DNA of 64,000 bases from CAIJXJ01 sp964445115 (GTDB lineage Bacteria > Pseudomonadota > Gammaproteobacteria > Burkholderiales > Methylophilaceae). Location: NCBI GenBank assembly GCA_964445115.1, contig CAYUJU010000005.1, forward strand, positions 1-64,000, given 5' to 3'. Shown piece after piece: positions 58,679-64,000 of the stretch (position 1 is its first letter; each line of letters begins with the position of its first letter). A program made the position numbers and the translations under genes. The notes below the pieces were generated by a model. That model was not told the DNA's origin. It made no database searches and worked only from the letters and a program-made list of their open reading frames with translations.

Positions 58679-59217
58679 TGAATACTTTTACCCGGTATCT
58701 TTGGATATTGGTCATTTTCACATTGTCGGGTTGTGCAACGCCTACGATTGCTCCCGAGCGGCAATCCACAATGATCGATGCCGCTTACTCAGCGGTGGAT
58801 GCACTGATTGCGGGACAGAACATGTCACCCATGGCCTCTCCCAATGGCGGTGTTCGTGTGCTGGTCGCGACAGTTGCCGACCTGAATAAATTGAATCAAT
58901 CGACGGCTTTTGGACGCCTGTTGGCCGAACAGATGTCCTCGCGACTTGCTCAAACCGGGATTCCCGTCGGAGAACTGAAACTGACAGGAAAGTTGTACGT
59001 CAGTCAGTCTCAAGGAGAGTTGGTCTTGTCCAGAGAACTCAAGGAAATCAGTGGTAGTCAGAAAGCAGATTTGGTATTGGTGGGAACATACGTGGACGCA
59101 GGCCCATCTGTTTTCGTATCGCTGAAACTGGTAAGGGCATCAGACAATACAGTGTCAAATGCTTACAATTTCGCAATGAAAAAGTCGACTTTCGTCGCCG
59201 CGTTGATGGCTAAATAG
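58675..59217 (+). CDS. FlgO-like outer-membrane lipoprotein
   Basis: 180 residues, lipobox LSGCATP. The body has IDAAYSAVDALIAGQNMSP, RVLVATVADLNKLNQSTAFG and RLLAEQMSSRLAQTGIPVGE, the pattern of FlgO domains, with DLVLVGTYVDAGPSVFVSLK. Vibrio FlgO supports flagellar motility and outer-membrane localisation; no flagellar gene is nearby, so the role here may differ. Coupled to the previous lipoprotein by ATGA. Its stop is followed by a stretch with no clear gene. Confidence 0.82.
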   Translation: MMNTFTRYLWILVIFTLSGCATPTIAPERQSTMIDAAYSAVDALIAGQNMSPMASPNGGVRVLVATVADLNKLNQSTAFGRLLAEQMSSRLAQTGIPVGELKLTGKLYVSQSQGELVLSRELKEISGSQKADLVLVGTYVDAGPSVFVSLKLVRASDNTVSNAYNFAMKKSTFVAALMAK

Positions 59218-59432
59218 TGAAAAATGGTAGGCAAAATAAAACGTGCGGCCAAACTGCGGGAGCCTCTGTCCGCAATGCGAAAGCATGACGTGGGGGTTGC
59301 TATCGATCGAATTGCTACCGAACGCGCGAAATTGCGCCTGCCTTTCTTGCGACAATCTCGGAGAGTGTTGCTGCGTACGCTATGAAATACTGACAAGCAG
59401 GATGTGATCGATATTGATGACGCCAGAAACGA
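59218..59432. other. Spacer without a supported gene
   Basis: About 215 bases after the FlgO-like gene. A 53-codon basic open frame (59224-59385) is present, but it has no ribosome-binding site and no recognisable family. I see no other signal here. Confidence 0.4.
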
Positions 59433-59456
59433 CAAAGGGAGCCGAGGCTCCCTTTG
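59433..59456. terminator. Hairpin between the FlgO-like gene and pqqA
   Basis: Perfect 11-bp stem CAAAGGGAGCC / GGCTCCCTTTG with a two-base loop. On the minus strand it lies 18 bases past the pqqA stop and is followed by a T-containing run, so it could terminate pqqA and, in the other direction, the lipoprotein operon. Confidence 0.65.
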
Positions 59457-59474
59457 CTGTGACGATCGTCTGAA

Positions 59475-59546
59475 TTAGCGATTGCAGACGTACATGGTCA
59501 CTTCAAAACCGAAACGCATTTCAGTCACTTCTGGCTTGGTCCACAT
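59475..59546 (-). CDS. pqqA: Coenzyme PQQ precursor peptide PqqA (orphan)
   Basis: 23 residues: it starts MWTKPEVTEMRF, continues GFEVTMYVCNR and stops at TAA. The PqqA hallmarks are present: the MWTKP start and E15-x3-Y19 (EVTMY), the Glu and Tyr whose side chains are cross-linked and become PQQ. AAGGAG lies seven bases upstream of the ATG. No pqqB, C, D or E is visible in this window, so the maturation enzymes must be elsewhere. A hairpin follows directly. The peptide is below usual gene-finding cut-offs. Alternative: a coincidental short ORF, which I think unlikely given the 23-residue match. Confidence 0.93.
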   Translation of the reverse strand: MWTKPEVTEMRFGFEVTMYVCNR

Positions 59547-59717
59547 GGTAAGTCTCCTTAAGTTTTAGTTGGTTTGGCAGGGTTGCAATCGCTTCCTTGC
59601 ACGGTTCCCAATATACCTGCCCGTTTTGCTCGGATATTCGTGCGGGCCATGAACCAGACCTCATGATTTTCATGAATCTGGGGTGTGGCTGGTGCATGGT
59701 AAAATGCACGCCTTCCT

Positions 59718-62700
59718 ATGAGTACAACCCCTTTCCCTTCATTGTCTGAGCTGGATGCGCGCCTGGCTGAGTGCATGCTGGCCGACCGCCATCCTCTGCA
59801 GCGCAAGCTGCGCGATATTCGCGAAGCCCGCAAGCTGAACAAGCCAGTCGATCGTCTGCTGGCGGAAACGGCAGCGCGTTTCGAGGCCTCCATGCGCAAG
59901 TTTGCGGCACGCAAGGCTGCCTTGCCCCAGCCGGAGTACCTGCAGGACTTGCCGGTCAACCTGCGCCGGGAGGAGATCGCGGCGGCTATCGACAAGCATC
60001 AAGTGGTGATCGTCTGCGGCGAGACTGGCTCGGGCAAGACTACGCAGTTGCCCAAGATCTGCCTGGAACTGGGCCGTGGTGTCAGTGGGCTGATCGGCCA
60101 TACCCAGCCGCGGCGGATTGCCGCACGGTCGGTGGCGTCGCGTATTGCGCAAGAGCTGAAAACTCCGTTGGGCGAGGCGGTGGGCTACAAGGTTCGCTTC
60201 AACGACAAGATTCAGGACAGCAGCTACGTCAAGCTGATGACGGACGGCATTCTGCTGGCCGAGACGCAGGGCGACCGCTTTCTTAACGCCTACGACACCA
60301 TCATCATCGACGAGGCGCACGAGCGCAGTCTGAACATCGATTTCCTGCTCGGTTACCTGAAACAACTATTACCGAAGCGGCCCGATCTCAAGGTCATCGT
60401 GACCTCAGCCACGATCGACGCCGAGCGATTCTCCAAACACTTCAACGATGCCCCTGTGATCGAGGTCTCCGGACGCATGTATCCGGTGGAAGTGCGCTAT
60501 CGTCCGCTGCAGGAAACCGAAGAAGACGAGCAGGAAGAGACCATGGAGGCCGCGATTCTCGACGCGGTGGACGACCTGTCGCGCCTCGGCGGCGGCGATA
60601 TCCTGGTATTCCTGCCCGGCGAACGCGAGATTCGCGATACCGCCGAGCATTTGCGCAAACATCACCCCAAGGGGGCGGAAATCCTGCCCTTGTTCGCGCG
60701 TCTTTCCATCGAAGACCAGCAGAAAGTGTTCCGCCCATCTGGCGGGCGGCGCATCGTGTTGGCGACCAACGTGGCGGAAACCTCGCTGACGGTCCCGGGG
60801 ATCAAGTACGTGATCGACACTGGCCTGGCCCGGATGAACCGTTACAGCGCGCGTGCCAAGGTGGAGCAACTGCAGATCGAGAAGATTTCGCAGGCAGCTG
60901 CCAGGCAGCGGGCTGGTCGTTGCGGCCGGGTGTCCAACGGTATCTGCGTGCGGCTGTACTCGGAAGAAGACTTCAACAATCGGCCGGAATTTACCGACCC
61001 GGAAATCCTGCGCTCATCACTGGCTTCGGTCATCCTGCGCATGGCCTCGCTCAGGCTGGGCGATGTGGCCGAGTTTCCGTTCATCGAGCCGCCATACTCA
61101 CGCTTGATCGCAGATGGCTACCAGCTGCTGCAGGAACTGGGCGCAGTAGACGAGCAACGCCGCATCACCGAGGTCGGCACGCAACTGGCCAAATTGCCGC
61201 TGGACCCGCGCATCGGCCGTATGATCCTTGCCGCCAAGCGCGAGAACTGCCTGCGCGAAATTCTCATCATCGGTGCGGCGCTGGCGGTGCAGGACCCGCG
61301 CGAGCGGCCGATGGACAAAAGAGAAGCCGCTGACCAGGCGCATGCCAAGTTCGCCGACGAACGTTCCGACTTCATGGGCTTCCTCAAGCTGTGGGATTGG
61401 TATGACGATGCGCTGAAACACAAGAAGTCCAACCGCGACCTCCTGAACAAGTGCCACCAGAATTTCCTGTCATTCCTGCGCCTGAAGGAATGGCGGGAAC
61501 TGCACGGGCAACTGGCCTCCATCGTCGGCGAGATGGAGTTCCACCAGAACACGGATGAAGCGGGCTACGACCAGATTCATCGTGCGCTACTGGCGGGCTT
61601 GCTGGGCAATATCGGGTTCAAGGATGGCGAGGCAGAGTCCTATCTCGGTGCCCGTGGCATCCGCTTCCATATCGCCCTGGGCTCGGCGTTGAAGAAGCAG
61701 CGGCCCAAGTGGGTGATGGCGGCGGAGTTGATGGAAACGGCGAAGCTGTATGCCCGCTGCGTAGCGAAAATCGACCCGGACTGGATCGAACCGCTTGCAC
61801 GCGGCCTGACGCAGAGCCATTACAGTGACCCGCGCTGGGACCGCAAGCCGGCGCAGGTAGTGGCGTGGGAGCGCGTCAGCCTGTATGGCCTGACCATCGT
61901 GCCCAAGCGACGCGTGCATTACGGCCCGATTGATCCGGTGGAGTCGCGAGAGATCTTCATTCGCGAGGCGCTGGCCAATCGCGAATTTGACACGCGTGCA
62001 CCGTTCTTCGCGCACAACAACCAGATGATCCGCGAGGTCGAGGAACTGGAGCACAAGGCGCGCCGGCAGGACGTGCTGGTGGACGAGCATGTGCTGTTCG
62101 CGTTCTACGATGCCCGCGTTCCTGAAGGGATCGTCAATGGCACGGGTTTCGAGAAGTGGCGGCAGGACGCTGAAAAAGACAACGCCAGACTGCTTTACCT
62201 GACTCGCGATGACCTGATGCGTCACGCGGCGACGGGAATCACGGAGGCGCAATTTCCTGAGACCTTCGATCTCGACGGTACCGAAGTCCCACTCAAGTAT
62301 CGCTTTGAGCCGGGGCATGCGCTGGACGGTGTCACGGCCACCATTCCGCTGGCGCTGCTCAATCAGCTGGACCCGACGCGCGCGGAATGGCTGGTGCCGG
62401 GCATGATCCGCGAAAAGCTTACCCACCTGATCAAGGCGCTACCCAAAACCGTCCGCCGCGTGTGCGTGCCGGTACCGGAGTTTGTGACGGGCTTTCTGGA
62501 ACAGGCCAAGGTAGGCGAGGGTGAGGTGTTGCCGACGCTGGCCGCTTATATCCAGCAACGCACCGGGCTCAAGATGTCAGCTGCCGATTGGGACGAGCCG
62601 GTCCCGGCCCATCTGTTGATGAACTTCCGCGTGGTGGATGACGCCGGGCGCGAGCTCGCCATGGGGCGCGACTGGAAAGCCCTGCGCAACCAGCTCGGCC

Positions 62701-63602
62701 AGGCGGCACAGCTCACGTTCCGCAACGCCTCGCCCGACATCGAGAAATCCGGCCTGAAGCAATGGGATTTCGGCGATCTGCCGAAGAAGCTCGACTTCAG
62801 CCGCAACGGCCGCCAGATGACGGGTTACCCGGCGCTGGAAGACAACGGCGACAGCGTGGCGGTCAAGTTGTTCGATACGGAAACAGCAGCACAGGACTCT
62901 CATCGCAAGGGCGTCCGACGCCTGATGCGTTTTGAACTGAAGAAACAGATGAAGCAACTGGAGAAGGGGCTTCCGGGTTTCAACCAATACGCCATGCTGC
63001 TGCGCAACATCATGAATCCGGATGAGCTGAGGGAAGACATGCTGACCGCCATCGCCGATCGCGCTTTTATCGGCGAGGACGAATTGCCTCGCAGCAACGC
63101 CGAATTCATGGCGCTGAAAGCGCGTGCCCGTACCCGGCTACCTGCTGTAGTGGAGGGAGCGGGGCGCCTGGCTTCGGCAATTGCGGCGGAAATTCAGCCG
63201 CTAGCGCAGAAGCTGAACGGGCTGCCATCTACCATGGCAAGGGTAAAACGAGAGGTCGAGGAACAGCAGCAGCGCCTGCTGCCCAAGCGATTCTTCAGCC
63301 AGACGCCATGGGAGCGCTTGCAGCATCTGCCACGTTACCTCAAGGGCTTGCGTCTGAGGCTGGAGAAATATCCGGGTGCGATCGAGCGCGACACGCGCCA
63401 TGCACAGGCGATCCAGGAACTCTGGCAGCGCTGGGAAACCCGTATGGCGGCCGCCCGCAAGGCGGAGACCGTGACACCGGCGCTGGAAGAGTTCCGCTGG
63501 CTGCTGGAAGAACTGCGCGTCTCGTTGTTCGCGCAGGAGTTGAAAACGCCGTTCCCGGTCTCGGTGAAACGGCTGGAGAAGGTCTGGTCGGATATCACCT
63601 GA
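59718..63602 (+). CDS. hrpA: ATP-dependent RNA helicase HrpA
   Basis: 1294 residues, matching E. coli HrpA (1300). DEAH-box helicase core: Walker A GETGSGKTT at about residues 101-109, TQPRRIAARSVASRIA (motif Ia), DEAH in IIIDEAHERSLNIDFLLGYL, SAT in VTSATIDAERF and the QRAGRCGR motif VI. A helicase-associated region (RLADGY-like LIADGYQLLQELGAVDEQRR) and a long DUF3418 C-terminal half (PLKYRFEPGHALDGVTATIP) follow. It resolves stalled or collided ribosomes or mRNA structures. The start is ATG 59718, monocistronic. Confidence 0.97.
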   Translation: MSTTPFPSLSELDARLAECMLADRHPLQRKLRDIREARKLNKPVDRLLAETAARFEASMRKFAARKAALPQPEYLQDLPVNLRREEIAAAIDKHQVVIVCGETGSGKTTQLPKICLELGRGVSGLIGHTQPRRIAARSVASRIAQELKTPLGEAVGYKVRFNDKIQDSSYVKLMTDGILLAETQGDRFLNAYDTIIIDEAHERSLNIDFLLGYLKQLLPKRPDLKVIVTSATIDAERFSKHFNDAPVIEVSGRMYPVEVRYRPLQETEEDEQEETMEAAILDAVDDLSRLGGGDILVFLPGEREIRDTAEHLRKHHPKGAEILPLFARLSIEDQQKVFRPSGGRRIVLATNVAETSLTVPGIKYVIDTGLARMNRYSARAKVEQLQIEKISQAAARQRAGRCGRVSNGICVRLYSEEDFNNRPEFTDPEILRSSLASVILRMASLRLGDVAEFPFIEPPYSRLIADGYQLLQELGAVDEQRRITEVGTQLAKLPLDPRIGRMILAAKRENCLREILIIGAALAVQDPRERPMDKREAADQAHAKFADERSDFMGFLKLWDWYDDALKHKKSNRDLLNKCHQNFLSFLRLKEWRELHGQLASIVGEMEFHQNTDEAGYDQIHRALLAGLLGNIGFKDGEAESYLGARGIRFHIALGSALKKQRPKWVMAAELMETAKLYARCVAKIDPDWIEPLARGLTQSHYSDPRWDRKPAQVVAWERVSLYGLTIVPKRRVHYGPIDPVESREIFIREALANREFDTRAPFFAHNNQMIREVEELEHKARRQDVLVDEHVLFAFYDARVPEGIVNGTGFEKWRQDAEKDNARLLYLTRDDLMRHAATGITEAQFPETFDLDGTEVPLKYRFEPGHALDGVTATIPLALLNQLDPTRAEWLVPGMIREKLTHLIKALPKTVRRVCVPVPEFVTGFLEQAKVGEGEVLPTLAAYIQQRTGLKMSAADWDEPVPAHLLMNFRVVDDAGRELAMGRDWKALRNQLGQAAQLTFRNASPDIEKSGLKQWDFGDLPKKLDFSRNGRQMTGYPALEDNGDSVAVKLFDTETAAQDSHRKGVRRLMRFELKKQMKQLEKGLPGFNQYAMLLRNIMNPDELREDMLTAIADRAFIGEDELPRSNAEFMALKARARTRLPAVVEGAGRLASAIAAEIQPLAQKLNGLPSTMARVKREVEEQQQRLLPKRFFSQTPWERLQHLPRYLKGLRLRLEKYPGAIERDTRHAQAIQELWQRWETRMAAARKAETVTPALEEFRWLLEELRVSLFAQELKTPFPVSVKRLEKVWSDIT

Positions 63603-63623
63603 TATCGGCCACAACCAGCTTTC

Positions 63624-64000
63624 CTAGTCCGCTTCCTTGTCGAGATCGGCCACCCATTGGATCGCCGCCAGCGTGGCCTGATTGATGTCGGCCAGCTTGA
63701 GGTGGAGAGTTTCCAGCAGGCGCGCCGTTTCATTGAAATCACCGGCCTCCACGGATTCCACCAGCGATAGCATCTGGCCCAGCAGTCCCTGGCGCAGCAA
63801 CACCGCCACCTTGACTTCATCGATCAGGCCCAACTGATCGATAAGGTCTTCCATTCGGACGCCCATCGCGGCATCAACCAGCGACAGCATACCGGTCATG
63901 AAGGCTTGGTCGAGCGCGTCCGATCCTTGTGCTGCAATGTCAGGATGCCGCTGCATCAGCAATTCCATCGTTTTTGCGCGGGTTGCCGCCAACTGCATCA
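63624..64000 (-). CDS. C-terminal part of an EAL/HDOD-type signalling protein (cut by window edge)
   Basis: Only the last 125 or so codons are present. QLAATRAKTMELLMQ is the alpha-helical motif near the end of HDOD domains in YuxH-like EAL-HDOD proteins, followed by DAAMGVRMEDLIDQLGLID and VAVLLRQGLLGQML. The upstream part with the EAL domain lies outside the window. Such proteins regulate cyclic di-GMP or act as adaptors. It is convergent with hrpA. Confidence 0.8.
   Translation of the reverse strand, partial: MQLAATRAKTMELLMQRHPDIAAQGSDALDQAFMTGMLSLVDAAMGVRMEDLIDQLGLIDEVKVAVLLRQGLLGQMLSLVESVEAGDFNETARLLETLHLKLADINQATLAAIQWVADLDKEAD

Noticed and set aside
59224..59385. 53-codon basic open frame
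   Set aside because: No ribosome-binding site and no family; kept only as spacer content.
1..64000. CRISPR arrays, tRNA genes, IS elements, prophage
   Set aside because: No regularly spaced repeats, cloverleaf-like genes, transposase or phage-type genes were recognised on reading both strands; a tRNA or profile scan was not possible here.

Overview
The window reads as chromosome of a high-GC betaproteobacterium. The order tyrA-aroA-cmk-rpsA, the block rnm/yciO/trpS/scpAB/rluB and the cluster dapD-yffB-dapE-prmB all fit that group, and Nitrosomonadales-like bacteria are my best guess. I base this on synteny and protein character only. I see no rRNA or tRNA genes, CRISPR array, insertion sequence or prophage.

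Layout. 1-7487 is almost entirely minus strand: the start of rpsA, cmk, aroA, tyrA, the Fe(II) uptake pair feoAB with a Fur-like site, a parvulin foldase, a BolA-like protein, yciI and yciB. 7596-13617 is plus strand: RNase AM, yciO, an M50 protease, trpS, scpA, scpB and rluB. 13685-23000 is minus strand: an NTF2-like secreted protein with a MarR regulator, prmB/dapE/yffB/dapD with two unknown genes, an M48 lipoprotein, an EF-hand protein and kup. 23067-28061 is a 1664-residue PAS/GAF/GGDEF/EAL receptor. xseA follows, then an NtrC-type response regulator and its kinase.

32516-38528 is the most unusual part. Divergent from the kinase lie a predicted outer-membrane barrel and a small PstS-like periplasmic protein. 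Next comes a textbook sigma-54 promoter with an upstream perfect inverted repeat, then a five-gene operon: thermostable-hemolysin (GNAT-like) protein, AMP-dependent acyl ligase, haem-oxygenase-like diiron protein, short-chain dehydrogenase and TPR protein. The kinase/regulator pair beside it is the obvious candidate activator. I infer a regulated pathway that makes or alters a lipid-like or small-molecule product. I do not know this pathway.

38675-50703 holds dsbB, a hemerythrin-like protein, cysM, a MITE-like inverted-repeat element abutting a DUF559 gene, the envelope set YdbH-YnbE-YdbL, an exonuclease, rlmD, and a Dpp/Opp-type ABC transporter (binding protein and two permeases, no ATPase) interrupted by a VOC protein, an L,D-transpeptidase and a membrane protein. 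50769-57608 carries rlhA, a zinc-ribbon protein, tas, yedI, ychJ, an RbgA-type GTPase and an SMP-30-like secreted protein. 57674-59546 is a more AT-rich patch: an XRE regulator, two lipoproteins (one FlgO-like) and, hidden on the minus strand, a 23-residue orphan pqqA. The window ends with hrpA and the 3' end of an EAL/HDOD-type gene.

Many neighbours overlap by 1 or 4 bases (ATGA or TAATG), pointing to translational coupling in most of these operons.
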